Notes: generated by a model from the sequence alone, not told the origin. A DNA stretch of 64,000 bases from Omphalotus guepiniiformis (GCA_028554645.1 JAQOOI010000080.1:1054001-1118000); one strand, 5' to 3'; shown: positions 1 through 14,164, counted from the stretch's first letter. Made by a program: numbers and translations.

Positions 1-1468
<1,468 letters not shown>

Positions 1469-1784
1469 CTCGATGCTTGCTTTCTCAATTGTAGTCAGTC
1501 AGTAGATTTTGTGTAAATCATCGTATCATTGAAGTTTGAACTGGAAAGATTGAACATGGAAAGATTGAACATGGAAGTTATAGTAGAGTAAGTTTTTAAT
1601 TTTAGGCTCGTGCCCAGTCGGTGTTCCGGCCCGGAGAAGCCGTTTCGAGTCGTTTGTAGCAGGGTTATAGTTCAAATATGATCCAAGGATGTCACTGTCA
1701 TATGCTCTTCAAACAATACTGGTACATAAGTGTAGTATAAGTTCACAATATTAACCCTCCTACCAACACCATTTTGAGAGGTCT
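1469..1784. other. Convergent intergenic spacer
   Basis: A 316-base AT-leaning spacer between two gene ends. It should hold both 3' UTRs. Apart from a short tandem repeat at 1543-1576 I see no gene or RNA in it. Confidence 0.6.
1543..1576. repeat. Short tandem repeat, 15-base unit, about 2.3 copies
   Basis: The unit GGAAAGATTGAACAT occurs twice in perfect tandem and a third copy begins with GGAA. It lies about 75 bases after the stop codon of the reductase, probably in its 3' UTR. No function is apparent; it looks like a small replication-slippage array. Confidence 0.8.
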
Positions 1785-3444
1785 TCAAAATACACTATGA
1801 GATGTCATACGAGTCGCCACTGACTGAAATCGCATTTCCGTGCCGGCTATAGTATCAGTGTGAGTAGCATACACCCCCTGTGCATGGATTTCGTGCAGGT
1901 TCAGCATTATACGCGACATCAGCGTTACAGATAAACTAATGTTCAGTTGAGTATCACTGCTAGGCTGCTGTGGAAGTATATCATGATTGACGTACCAGCT
2001 CGCAAAAGACGACAAAGTTCCCTTTAACCAAGGCTGTAAGGTGAGTATGTAAGACAGTTGCAAATTATAGCAAATCACAAGCACAAACGTTTGCGAACTG
2101 GAAAGTTCATGAGGCAGTGCAGTCACAGCAGAGGAACAGATTGACATACATAATATGTGAGTAAGTTACTCAGATTCCCGAGTGCCATTAGCCTGTATGA
2201 TAGAGTTCAGTCCAGCAATCTATTGAGTTTCGAAAGGAAAAACACCATACCCGAAATAGATAGTTCCTAAGGAGTGGTTCTAAGTACAGCATGACATTCA
2301 TGTGAAGATCACACTCACCATCCCGAATGACTATGGTCAAGAGCGACAATCCCATTTTCCCAATCTCAATTTCAGTCCGTGCTCTATAGGCTTTTCGAAG
2401 GATAAAACCGAAAAGTAACGAATCATACAGGAAGAGCGTCTCCCAAATAGCAGCGACGACTGGATAAATCAAACCAGTTAATCAGTAATGAAAAGAAGAT
2501 CGAGTTCGCTATACTTGCATGCGGCGCTAACAGATACATTACTATTAGTGTGGCCCAGACTTTGACAGAGAACGCCTTACTTTTCGAAGTCTAAGCCAGT
2601 ATGACAACCCTGAGCCAGGGAATGCGTCTCTTTCACAAACAGCATCACGACCTGGGCTACAACATCGGCCAACGGGTAATTCCTGTAACAAGAATACACT
2701 CACAACCGAGACGATGGCTCCTCCCACAATGAAAACGATCAGGAAGGCGAGAACCCGACGACTGCATCCATAGATAGCGTAGATTCTCAATGTCAATAAA
2801 ACTGAGAATAATACGTTGTTCATCGTGTGATACACACTGTAGATCCAAGAGAACTTACTTCCCACAATGACTTGTGTTAAGACAAGTGAAAGCTCACGGT
2901 ATAGTCCGAAGCCATTGCAGCTGTAGAACAAAGAGAATCAGAAGAAGGCCCATAATATGACTCCAATAAAACTGACATCTAAAGGGGATAATACTTCAGG
3001 ATGGAAAGCGTCAACTTTGAAGAATTGGACTCACTGAGGGTGACGAAGCGGTAGTGAAAATTGAAAACGTAATGACTATGTTACCGAAGAACGCAAAGTA
3101 TCGATTCAGGAAAAAGAGGTAGCTGCCAACGTTCTTTGGTTTCCGCCAAAGCAGCCGTTTCTCGGTGTCTATTCGTTTCTCGTCATTGTTGAATTCATGT
3201 TCTCCGAAGAAGGTGACTCACCAAGTGTAAGTAGATGGTCATAGTACAAAAACGCTGATTTGCGAATGACAAGGGACGATTAGCACGCAGAATGCAACTC
3301 CGACACGAAAAGAGAACATACTTGCGGCGAATAAATGGCAACAGTTATCGATACGACTTTTTTTACAATGTCAAAAATTGACCTCTCTCTAGAATGAGAC
3401 ACTCACAAGGAATTCGTCTCAAACTGAATTTCACTGCTAGCCAT
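1785..3444 (-). CDS. DUF6533-type seven-helix integral membrane protein
   Basis: Member of the large basidiomycete DUF6533 membrane family, whose role is unknown. The N terminus (MASSEIQFETNS) leads into the diagnostic segment AFLYYDHLLTLG, then an EKRLLWRKPKNVGSYLFFLN stretch followed by RYFAFFGNIVITFSIFTT. Later come CNGFGLYREL, the helix SVLLTLRIYAIYGCSRRVLA, WETLFLYDSLLFGFILRKAY, a VIRDG turn and the C-terminal FASW..SVTLMSRIMLNLHE. At least seven exons are needed. The exon ending near 2700 must change frame before HSLAQGCHTGL: either a very short intron (21 bases) or an AG|TGTATT donor giving a 43-base intron. The family often expands in agarics, so a recent duplicate or decaying copy is possible. 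Product class is confident; inner exon edges are not. Confidence 0.82.
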
Positions 3445-4159
3445 TTTTTGCCACAAGAAGAGGACGTGTGAGAGAGAGAGAGGAATTGACTATACTTCCA
3501 GGGAATACATTCCGCTTCTTATGTTCTGACAGAGAACAGGTGGAATGGAATCATTCAGTTTGTGGCGGCCTGGAGGACCCACCGCTTGCGACTCGTACAT
3601 AGGATGAACCTAATCATTCTTGAATTTGTGTTGAGAGAAGCTTGCTGTTTTTACTTGAGATGTGCCTGCATGCGTTGTGAAAGCTTGAACAGTTTACATC
3701 GCATTTGTTCGGTACAACCCATTTCGCGCCCTGTCATGTTTTGATTCGTTTCCTACTCTCTGCGGGTGTAGCCAAGCTTGAGCACATATTACACTGGAAA
3801 CTTACTTGACTCTTGAGGGCAGTGCTCGTGAGTTCTTGAAAAAAGCGCTGGAATGTCATAATGACCGCATCACGGCAACTGCGCATCCGTGCAAATTGTC
3901 ACCCATACATAAAGTACATCCATGACAGCGTCAATGCCAACATATGGAAGACGCTCCATTCCTGACCAGAACCATCTTGATGATGACTCAAAATAAGCGT
4001 TGAGGCGAGGTGAATCATTCTGCATCTTTTTGTTCGACTGCCGATCGCTCCATTGGGTGCAGAAAGAAAAGGATATATTGAGATTCTGGTGAAGATGTAA
4101 GCTTAGGAAGTGTTATTACCAAGGCACCCTTGGATTCTGATGAGGAAGCTGAAATAAGT
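3445..4159. other. Intergenic, 715 bases, no gene recognised
   Basis: Lies upstream of the DUF6533 gene and downstream of the VFA1-like gene, both on the minus strand. It should hold the promoter of the former and the 3' UTR of the latter. A GA-rich run (about 3473-3483) sits just upstream of the DUF6533 start. The short plus-strand frame at 3562-3744 has no recognisable feature. Confidence 0.5.
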
Positions 4160-4809
4160 TCATAGTATGGTGCCCTTCGGCGCACCTGGGAAGCGAGGCG
4201 CTAGGTCCTTTGCTTGAGCGGTTTGCCTTTTCTTCCGATGCTCCGCCAATCGCACTGAGGACAATCGGTAAGCACTGAGGAATTGGATAAAGGACCGACA
4301 AGCAATCACTGACTCGAGAAAAAATCGCGATGCAACGCATATCGCTGATGTGGCGGTGACTTCGGAGGAGCCGGAGCAAGAGTGCCGGGTAATTTCGGAG
4401 AATGAGAGTTTTCCTTTGTACTATCTTTCGGAGCCTCCTTTGCCTCCGAACCCTCCTTCTCTTGCTGTGCGTTCTTCTCCTTCTCCTTCTCCATCTTTTT
4501 CTTCTGTTTTTCCTCCCATTCTTCCTTCACTTTGGCAATCTCCTCGGCACTCAGGCCCATCTTACGAGTTCCAGCAGCCCCGTCGCCACTCTCACCAACC
4601 GAGGTGGCAAAGCCTGGATCAGAAAGATGGCCATCGCAGGTGTATAAGAAATCCGTTGCATTGATTGTACTCAAGACTGTCGTAGTCGGCTTATAACATA
4701 CATAGCAAGCTTTAGCTGTCGCTGTAGTCTTAACTTGAACTCCATACGTATACAGGGAAAAAGTCGTCTAGGGACTCACCCTCTTGTAATATAGGTTCGT
4801 GAACGACAT
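4160..4809 (-). CDS. VFA1: VFA1-like protein (VPS4-associated protein 1)
   Basis: Small endosomal protein; in yeast Vfa1 binds and stimulates the ESCRT ATPase Vps4. Three exons fit exactly: 4780-4809, 4314-4728 and 4160-4254, giving 179 residues. The N terminus reads MSFTNLYYKR, then TTATAKACYVCYKP, TTVLSTINATDFLYTC and DGHLSDPGFAT, matching the family's Cys-containing motif. The middle is a highly charged Lys/Glu region (KVKEEWEEKQKKKMEKEKEK), predicted coiled coil. The end is RYALHRDFFSMRLAEHRKKR followed by QTAQAKDLAPRLPGAPKGT, the conserved tail that contacts Vps4 in the family. The intron inside DFFS|M is supported because only the spliced frame gives that tail. It is divergent from the class III alcohol dehydrogenase 334 bases away. 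Confidence 0.88.
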
Positions 4810-6897
<2,088 letters not shown>

Positions 6898-7217
6898 ACT
6901 ATCAATAAAATTATCAAATAACATTGTGAACATACAAATCTTGTACTTTGTAATCCAGAGGTGTCAATATATCACAAATTCCAAGTATGAGACAGCAGTC
7001 TAAAGTTCGGACTCACTGAAATTATATTTTTCCGAATACATATTTTACTTTACTTTGCTGAATGCCATCGATGTTCATTGCCCTGACTATCAATGTAATC
7101 GCCACCGTATTTTTTCGCAATACCACTGTTCCTGAATTACATAACGTAGGCTAAATAGTGTTGACCTACAGAACGACAACAACAGTTATATGCGCGAAAG
7201 ACAGCAAGGATATCACT
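6898..7217. other. Convergent intergenic spacer
   Basis: 320 AT-rich bases between the end of the class III ADH and the end of the acyl-CoA-binding gene; expected to be two 3' UTRs. An AATAAA-like sequence (about 6904-6909) just after the ADH stop is a candidate polyadenylation signal. Nothing else seen. Confidence 0.55.
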
Positions 7218-8859
7218 TCAGACTGCCCTGTCAATCAGTGTTCTTTCCTTTCGCCCAAGTATTGCTCGCCAAAGCGCGACTAACGCCGCATTGACCTCCC
7301 GTCTCCTCACTCCACTTCTCCTCCATAATGTCCTTATCACCGCAACAACGCAAAGCAGGAAAGAGACGTCGAGACAGAGCCGTCTTACGATGATCATAGA
7401 GGGTGATCTCTCTTCGTTTCTCGAAAAGAACTTGGCAAACTCGCGTAGCCAGTCAATGCCCCGAGACAGAGGATTTAGCACTAAAGACCACATCCCTAGA
7501 TCGTCTAGGTCCCAGTCATTGGCTGGGCCATCGGTCGGGCTGCCTCGTCCGACTGCCCACGTCGGAGTGCCTCGAGGACTTGTACCAAGATGTGATCTCG
7601 AGGGAAGTGTTGAAATTGACTCTAACAATTCCAGCCGCTCCGTCACTGCCGCAAGCTGAGCCTGAACGCTCTCAATCGCTCGCTCCATTGTAAGAGAAGA
7701 GGCTGGACGAACAACGCCATATTGCCCCAACGGAAGGGACTGGGGCTGACTGCGATAATGGGGATTGGGGAACAGACCTTGAGGTGACGTCGTTTCACCA
7801 CGAGAAGACTCTGCGAATCCGACGTATGAGCTACCAGCCGGGTAAAGGGATGACGGAATGGAAGTAGGGGAGGGTTCTGCAAAAGCAGAGGGGGTCTCGA
7901 AACCAGGCATAGGTTGCATAGCAGGAACAACGTTTGCCGGAGGTGGGGACATTGCCAGCGAGCCGGCCAATGGTGTACGATATCGATGCGAGGAAAGAGA
8001 AGACTGTGGCCGGTTCAATTGAGACGCTCCAAGTCCTGTATCCAGATATTTCGGTAGCTCGTGCGGTTCGTCATTTGCTTCCTCGTCTTCGTCTTCTTCG
8101 TCCTCAGAATTTGACTCCTCCTCTTCTTGTGGTATAGACCGATTTTGGCTTGCGTGTATATATCCGGAACCAATACCTTCGTCGTCTGAAGCTGTTGAAC
8201 CTGAAGAGTCCGATGCGGGAGATTGTGAGGACATAGCGCCTGCTGACTCTGATTAGCGCTTTTCCACAAAATATGTGAAAGAGACACTTACGACTCATAA
8301 CAATATGGGAGGGATCCCCGTTATATGATTCCAATTCCTGTACAAGGTTTTTCGCTATCGTCTTGTCAGAGTATTTGCGCAGAACCTGTGATGAGTATAA
8401 GGATATATCAATTTTGAAACAGAGCGTTTGAGTGACCTTCAAGAGAGCGTCCACGTACAGCCACTTCGCTTCAAACGAATCCAGATCTTTATGTTTCGCC
8501 CATGCATCCCTTCAAAGTCTTTAGTACCAAAAACAACGCGATGGTAAATACGCACCATTTTGCCCTCCCAAGCATGTCCCATATTCCGGGTCTAGGAGAC
8601 TTAACGTTACCGACCGTCGCTGCAGGGTACAGTCCATATCAGTCGGCAGACCTTCAAGTCGTTGCGCACACCTTGTTTATATAGACTATCAGAGTCGAGA
8701 AAGTTCAACTTTAATGATCTGATAGATGACTGCAGTCCTTTCTTACCTATACATGGTGAGTTTCTCCTCATAGTCAGTTTGTATTGGCCCTGTTTTCGGA
8801 AGACCTTGTACTATCTCGACTGCGCGGTCGAACTGGGCGTCAATGAGTTCGTGCGACAT
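7218..8859 (-). CDS. Acyl-CoA-binding domain protein with C-terminal membrane anchor (ACBD5/Atg37-like)
   Basis: The N-terminal ~90 residues form an acyl-CoA-binding domain: MSHELIDAQFDRAVEIVQGL, then a YEEKLTMYSLYKQ core, ATVGNVKSPRPGIWDMLGRA and WAKHKDLDSFEAKWLYVDAL. These carry the conserved Tyr, Lys and Trp that contact the acyl-CoA. It continues as a Ser/Pro-rich, acidic linker (SNSEDEEDEDEEANDEP) and a predicted amphipathic helix (VQAQLAAVTERLELLESI). Near the C terminus is one membrane helix, LCLDVSFLLCVVAVI, followed by Arg/Lys residues. This order matches ACBD5 and yeast-type Atg37, peroxisomal tail-anchored proteins in lipid tethering and pexophagy. ER placement cannot be excluded. 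The start is the first ATG before the domain; exons near 8760-8859, 8690-8720, 8470-8625, 8290-8440 and 7218-8240. Confidence 0.87.
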
Positions 8860-10373
8860 TGCGGGAAAAGTTCTAGTCCAAGTATATGGAACCACAGACT
8901 CAGAAGGAAAATAATGGTGATTGAAGCTGGTGTCTGACGCCTTTACTGCTTGGATCAGCTTGGGACTGAGACTTAGATGAGAGGTTGAGGGCTCTCGTGT
9001 CCACGTGAAATGTAATAAAGGATATCACGTGCCCGACTTTTCGAGCCGAGTTCCCGACGCAATTGAACTGCTTTGCTCTCTGTTACCTGTTACAGTGTAC
9101 CCACTGCCAAAAAGATTGGAACGCACATCCGTCTTACAAGATCAAGTGCACACTGCAAAGATAGGTTTAATATCTCAATTCTTGATAGTATTCCTGAATC
9201 GCAGGTTTTTACTGTTACATTTGTATCGCATAATGCAACATACTCGAGACCGACAAGGGCCACTATCATAATCCTGGGATTCCCTAACCTGCTTGTTTTT
9301 TTGCTCTGAAATCCCATCTCATATGTTGTCCCTGAAAATCAGCTGTCCTATAAACCGTGAGTGACTGGAACACAGTGCGATCTTCATCCACTCACTCCGA
9401 TACTGCCTAGTATGAAGGCTCTTGCCGGGACAATAGCCTAATGTTATAGTACAGTCACAAATATCAACAATAACTTCGGGCTACATGCTACCCTTCCATT
9501 CGATACACGTACCCATTGCGATAATGGCATGTTGTTAGATAAGTGCGCGTTCCACATGGTGCCAAGCTGCTGAAGAAGTGTTGAAGTCAGTTCGTATACA
9601 CTATGCGCGTCTGCTGACCTAAATCTGGGATATCTGGCTGGAATAGGCCGTCTGCAGAAGGTCGCAGATGTGTTTGTCAGGCCTATCTGATTCTACATCC
9701 CGCTATGGGTACACTTGGGTACACCAACATCATTGTGTTTTCTTCGGACACCATATGAATAACACCGTTTATATTCTCCTTGGCATCACCTTCTTGCTCC
9801 TTCAAAGGTTAAATCAGCCTTGGTCGCCCGCAATCGAACGCCGAGAGCTATACGCACATGTTGAAGCGATACATACCAACGCATCTTTGTCTCACAAAAT
9901 GAGTTCCTTTATTGGTGCTTCCTTGTTCCTCCAAGATACCACTCATATATTGACCTTTTCTATCCCAATGTTGAGCTTTCAGTTAGGGGAGCTACTGTCC
10001 GCCCTAATTGCAAAAGAAAGGCTGCCTGGAAGAATCTTATTAGCTGACCACTCCGGACACTTATTCCAGCGCGTTTTGGTTAACTTACATGGCACTGAGG
10101 CCGCATGAACTCAAGCGCTCACGTACGAATGCATGTGCTACTCGATAACAACTCGACCAAGGCACTACTCACTGCAGTATCTTGACCTCGGATGCACATG
10201 TATACTGCGTCAAAGGGAAGTCATATGTCGTATCTACATGCGGCCCATGAAAGCCAAGTACAAGTCGAGTTCAACGTTCAGCTATAAAAGCAGCACTTCA
10301 TCGCAGCTGTTTTATTCCTTCAAGTTGAAGTCTCTAGGTCTTCCAAGGTTGCTGTAGTCTGAACGTTCCATCA
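8860..10373. other. Gene-poor stretch, 1.5 kb
   Basis: Begins with the ACBP promoter, including a CACGTG palindrome near 9028, and ends with the protease promoter. A 146-codon plus-strand frame (9668-10108) has hydrophobic stretches such as VYILLGITFLLLQ but no family I recognise and no obvious splice partners. Short frames around 9005-9310 look random. No terminal repeats, target-site duplications or transposase motifs were seen. Confidence 0.5.
10283..10288 (+). promoter_or_regulatory. TATA box of the secreted metalloprotease gene
   Basis: A clear TATAAA sits 86 bases upstream of the protease ATG at 10374, a usual distance for an inducible fungal gene with a short 5' UTR. The housekeeping genes in this window mostly lack such a box, so the difference is informative. 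Confidence 0.6.
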
Positions 10374-11566
10374 ATGCTCTTCTCGGCTGCCTTTGTAGCT
10401 GTCATTTCTGCCTCAAGCGTCTTCGGGTCTCCCTTACTGAACGCAACGGTCACCCCAAGGTCGGTCTTCAGTTGAAGATGCCTGCTGAAGCGAATTAACG
10501 TCGTTTTACTTCACAGGGCATGTGGTACCTATATCAGTGACGACGACCTCGTTACAGCAGAGGCGCACTTCGCAAAGCACAAAGTCGTGGCGGATGCCTT
10601 GACTCCACTCGCTGCCACGCTCAATGTCAGTAATCTGACACTTATGCGCTATCTTACTTACCAACAAGCTCTTAGGTCTATTTCCATGTCATCAGCACAG
10701 GTTCCTCTGTTTCCCAAGGAAACGTCCCGTAAGTTACCTGAAAATGCTCAAGCCCAAAATCTGAAGGGCACATTCGTTTCAGTGACTCTCAGCTGCAATC
10801 TCAAATTAGCGTCATGAATACGGCTTATTCTGGGAGCGGTATAACCTGGGTCTTAGCAGGCACTGATCGCACTGTGAACTCGGACTGGTTCAACAATGCA
10901 GGTCCTGACTCCTCCCAGCAGACAGCTATGAAAAAGGCCCTTCGCAAAGGTGGTGCTAAAGATCTCAATGTTTACACTGTCGGGTAAGCGTCTGCGTCCG
11001 CCGTCGAAGTCCCGACCGCTTACCAAGAGGTCCTTCTAGATTTACCTCCGGCTCTGGGGAAGGCCTTCTAGGATATTCTACCTTCCCTTCGAGCTATTCT
11101 GGTAACCCGACTGATGATGGTGTTGTAATGCTCTTTTCCTCTGTTCCCGGTGGAAGCACCACCAACTACAATGAAGGACAGGTGGGTCGTGCACTTGCAC
11201 CCGTTAAAAGACAATGGAACTGAATGCATGCGCCAGACACTGACTCACGAAGCCGGACACTGGGTTGGTCTTTATCACACCTTCCAAGGAGGCTGCAGTG
11301 GCTCCGGTGACCAGGTCTCTGACACACCTCCTGAATCATCTCCTGCCTCCGGTTGCCCCACTGGTCGTGACACCTGTTCAGGCGGAGGTGTTGACCCAAT
11401 TCGTGCGCAAAAGTTTCCTTGTTCAATGAAGCTGCTTGTAATTAAACATTCCATTATAGACAACTTCATGGACTACAGCTATGATTCTTGCATGACCGAG
11501 TTCACTGCTGGTCAAATTACTCGTTTGAAGAGCCAGATGGCAACATACCGCGGCGTTTCTCTTTGA
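10374..11566 (+). CDS. Secreted M43 (pappalysin-like) zinc metalloprotease
   Basis: The N terminus [20 protein letters not shown] is a secretory signal peptide, so the enzyme is probably extracellular. A propeptide-like region ([18 protein letters not shown]) leads to the catalytic domain: [16 protein letters not shown], then [32 protein letters not shown] and the zinc site [15 protein letters not shown] (HExxHxxGxxH). The Met-turn is [16 protein letters not shown], and cysteines in [10 protein letters not shown] and [10 protein letters not shown] are typical of the MEP1/cytophagalysin group. At least six exons; introns near 10458-10515, 10625-10675, 10705-10730, 10985-11040, 11180-11250 and 11400-11460. 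Fungal relatives degrade external protein. A TATA box lies 86 bases upstream. All metal ligands are present, so the protein is probably active. Confidence 0.93.
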
Positions 11567-12074
11567 TTCAATCTTAAATCAGCGAACTTGACATTCTTTC
11601 GGATTTTCAGATGATAAAACTGTAATGCTTATAAGGATAGTGCTCAAATAAATCGATGGTTAACATAACAAAGAAGTCTGTATTCCAAAAAAATGTACCT
11701 TGCGATGAAGGCAAAGTAACGTCCGCTTGAGTAGCGGCCTGGATCAAAAGCACGAATGTTCAGATCGTTCAGACCGTTCAATGATTAGCATTCGTAGTGC
11801 AGACCAGTGGCATTGGCTATTGACAATCCGTCCATGTTCTCCAAGTGCACTAGATTGTCATTCTGAGGGCCTACGCAAGGTACACGAGAAAAGGGTAAGT
11901 AAAAGCTGATTTTGTACGCTCCCAAATGGAGGGCCAGAAGTGATTCTATCCCTTACTAATGCTTCTCTCAAATTAATAGAAGACGTTCAATATTGTTCGA
12001 ACTTTAGGTGTAGGTATCCTAGAACTAGCCTGAACGAAGAAAACATGAGATTAGGTGTAGGAAGATGCGGGGCA
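11567..12074. other. Convergent intergenic spacer, 508 bases
   Basis: Between the ends of the protease and the mS34-like gene. A TAATGC-TTATAAGG stretch near 11620 and AATAAAT near 11648 could be the protease 3' UTR and polyadenylation site. The short plus-strand frame at 11727-11909 does not look coding. Confidence 0.5.
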
Positions 12075-12516
12075 CTACGCACTCGCTTCAGCGTGGATCC
12101 GGCTTGCGGAAGACTGTCCTTCTGCCCATGTATACTTCAAAGAGCCTCTAATTCTCTCCTCTTTCTGACTGACTTCTTTACCTATATGAACTTTGAATAC
12201 GACCATGTCTTCGACAAGAAAAGAACCATTGCTCCGTACCTTTCCACACCAGTTTCCCCCAAGCTTTCCCGTGTTTCCCCTCACACTTGAACCGAGATCT
12301 GGTGACTAGCCAGAAGCAGTCTGGGATATCCTTCTGAGACCATCTAAGCTGATAAACGCGCTTTCCGACGCCGCCTGACGGTGACTTCGACAGAACTTCG
12401 TACAAATTTCCAGGCGTTGAAGTTAACGACGGTGGAAGCTTTTTTGGCAAGAGTTGTTGTAGCGCTTTACCAAGGTTTCGAGGGGGCGCACTACGAGATA
12501 TTGAAGTCCAGAACAT
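12075..12516 (-). CDS. Mitochondrial ribosomal small-subunit protein, MRP-S34 (mS34) family
   Basis: Two exons, 12240-12516 and 12075-12181, joined in frame give 127 residues. Recognisable family features: LPPSLTSTPGNLYEVLSKSP, then SGGVGKRVYQLRW, IPDCFWLVTRSRFKCEGKHG and KAWGKLVWKGKEV, ending EERIRGSLKYTWAEGQ. This is the MRP-S34 pattern, a small-subunit protein of the mitoribosome. The N terminus is basic (RSAPPRNLGKALQQLLPKKL), which suits mitochondrial import. Splicing is well supported because only the G|GT junction joins the WKG and EERIRG motifs. It is divergent from a GatC-like gene only 101 bases away; both products would work in mitochondrial translation. Confidence 0.78.
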
Positions 12517-12617
12517 AGTGAAATGCTCTGTGCGAAGGAAGTAAAGTAGATAATGTAGGGAGGGGTGAGGCTTAGGTCGAATAGAAATTTTGAAACTCAG
12601 CCGAGCATAACTTGTCC
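12517..12617. promoter_or_regulatory. Compact bidirectional promoter for two mitochondrial-translation genes
   Basis: Only 101 bases separate the divergent ATGs of the mS34-like and GatC-like genes. Both 5' UTRs and both core promoters must fit here, so shared control is likely. A purine-rich run GTAGGGAGGGGTGAGGC (12555-12571) is the only conspicuous element. Confidence 0.6.
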
Positions 12618-13112
12618 ATGTTCAGACTGCCTATCCAGCGACGGCTTGCCCCACGACAGTTGTATCTATCCTCTAGGGCTATTAATCATAATGCAAGAGG
12701 CACTAAACAAAGTTTAGCTGATGAAGCAGAATCTTATGGCGTTCCTGTACGACCCACTTGGTCTGTGGCCGATCTCTTATCTTCTTATTCTTCACCTGCT
12801 CTATCCGACTCGACCCTAAAGCAGCTTCATGATCTCTCTGCTCTTCTACCTCCGCAAGAGGGGACACCGCAGCACAAGGAACTGAAGCATGAATTGGAGG
12901 AGCTGGTCAGGCTGGTAGAGGCGGTGAAATTGGTTGATACGCAAAATGTACAGCCAGGGGAATGGGGGCCTAAACTGGGTGATGGAGCTGAGAGCGAGTT
13001 GTCGAGCGGGGTGCCTGGCGTACAAGCTGAACCATCTGGTAGAGCATTGCTGAAGCATGCTTCGCGCACGGCCGACGATTTCTATGTCGTCGAAGCAGAC
13101 AGGCACCACTAA
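12618..13112 (+). CDS. Probable mitochondrial glutamyl-tRNA(Gln) amidotransferase subunit C (GatC-like)
   Basis: Single exon, 164 residues. The start MFRLPIQRRLAPRQLYLSSR is basic and amphipathic, like a mitochondrial presequence. The core VRPTWSVADLLSSYSSPALS, then LKQLHDLSALLPPQEGTPQH and LEELVRLVEAVKLVDT fits the GatC layout: a short helix pair followed by a conserved hydrophobic helix. GatC threads around GatA in GatCAB, which converts Glu-tRNA(Gln) to Gln-tRNA(Gln) in mitochondria. The C-terminal LLKHASRTADDFYVV is typical of basidiomycete members as I remember them. GatC is short and diverges fast, so the call is moderate. The upstream in-frame TTG is not a likely start; the ATG at 12618 is. 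The divergent mS34-like partner supports a mitochondrial role. Confidence 0.6.
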   Translation: MFRLPIQRRLAPRQLYLSSRAINHNARGTKQSLADEAESYGVPVRPTWSVADLLSSYSSPALSDSTLKQLHDLSALLPPQEGTPQHKELKHELEELVRLVEAVKLVDTQNVQPGEWGPKLGDGAESELSSGVPGVQAEPSGRALLKHASRTADDFYVVEADRHH

Positions 13113-13429
13113 GCGGACGAGCATTTCATGGGAAGGCATTTCTAGGCTCCCACAGGACTCCCGTGCTCGTTGCATATCACCAGCTACATATATCCATAGC
13201 CCATGTGCCTTTCAAACTGCCATTCCTGAATGACGCTAAAGGAACGATGCTGCGATAGTGTACCTAGAGAATGGGCTGCTTGCAACACTTTCTTTTCTCT
13301 AGTATGGCGCCGGCACGGTGCCACAAATCGGCCAGAGGGGTAGAGGAACTATGTACGTTTTTTAGGATACAACAATTTCAATTGATACATAACAGCAAGA
13401 TGTAAGAAAATAGCAGTGTCTCTTGACAA
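13113..13429. other. Convergent intergenic spacer
   Basis: 317 bases between the ends of the GatC-like and dUTPase genes; should be two 3' UTRs. No further structure recognised. Confidence 0.55.
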
Positions 13430-14164
13430 TTACAATGCGCCATGTCCGCCAGTTGAGCCAAAACCACCTGCACCACGCAACGTCTCGTCGAGTTCCTGAA
13501 AAAAAATAATCAGAAACATGATATGGAGGGTAAGTTGAGTCTCCTCACCTGGACTTCGAGTATCTCAGGGGTGTATATCTTTTCGAGGATGAGTTGGGCT
13601 ATCCGATCGCCTTCCTGAACTGTCATGACACCAATAAGACACTGAGCTAAAGTTAGATACATGCGTAGACACACTTTCGAAATCTTTGTCGGACAGGTTG
13701 AATAGCAGAACAAACACAACGCCCCGATAATCAGCATCTATTACTCCCGCACCAGTGTCGATCATGAACTTGGAAGCTACGAGACGCAATCAAGTTGTTG
13801 AAAGCAGACAGGCTCGTGAAGCACGTACCGAGCCCACTTCGTGGCGCTACACGTCCATAGTGGCCTGCTGGGACAGCTATCGAGATTTGAGTGTCAACCA
13901 AAGCCTTTCCATGCGCTGGTATAGTCTTCTGTTCCGCGCTAGAGTCATTCGTGGACATGTTCAGAGATCTTCAATGCACGAAAACGCGTGAATATCGCAC
14001 CTATACAGGTCATAGCCAGCTGAAAGTGGAGAGCCTCGGGTGGGTATCTTGGCCTTTTCAGAGAGACGCTTCACGAGTAATTGAGAAATCGGAGCAAGAG
14101 GACTTTCTATTTCAGAAGGAGACATTTTTCTTTTCTTCACCTGAGGAGAGTCGGTTTCGGACAT
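13430..14164 (-). CDS. DUT1: Deoxyuridine 5'-triphosphate nucleotidohydrolase (dUTPase)
   Basis: Hydrolyses dUTP to dUMP and pyrophosphate, keeping uracil out of DNA and feeding dTMP synthesis; a homotrimer in nucleus and cytosol. All five motifs are visible: motif 1 in [10 protein letters not shown], motif 2 [10 protein letters not shown], motif 3 [17 protein letters not shown] with the catalytic Asp, motif 4 [15 protein letters not shown], and the C-terminal lid motif 5 [10 protein letters not shown]. The start [18 protein letters not shown] carries a KKRK basic patch that could be a nuclear signal. About five exons; intron 1 splits AGYDLYS from [16 protein letters not shown]. The reading frame stays open upstream of the ATG but has no other ATG, so no longer form is called. 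An ACGCGT lies in intron 1 (13984-13989). It is divergent from the SQ-rich protein. Confidence 0.95.

Noticed and set aside
4350..4664. Plus-strand frame of 104 codons
   Set aside because: Ser/Pro/Phe-rich shadow of the VFA1 Lys/Glu coiled-coil region on the other strand.
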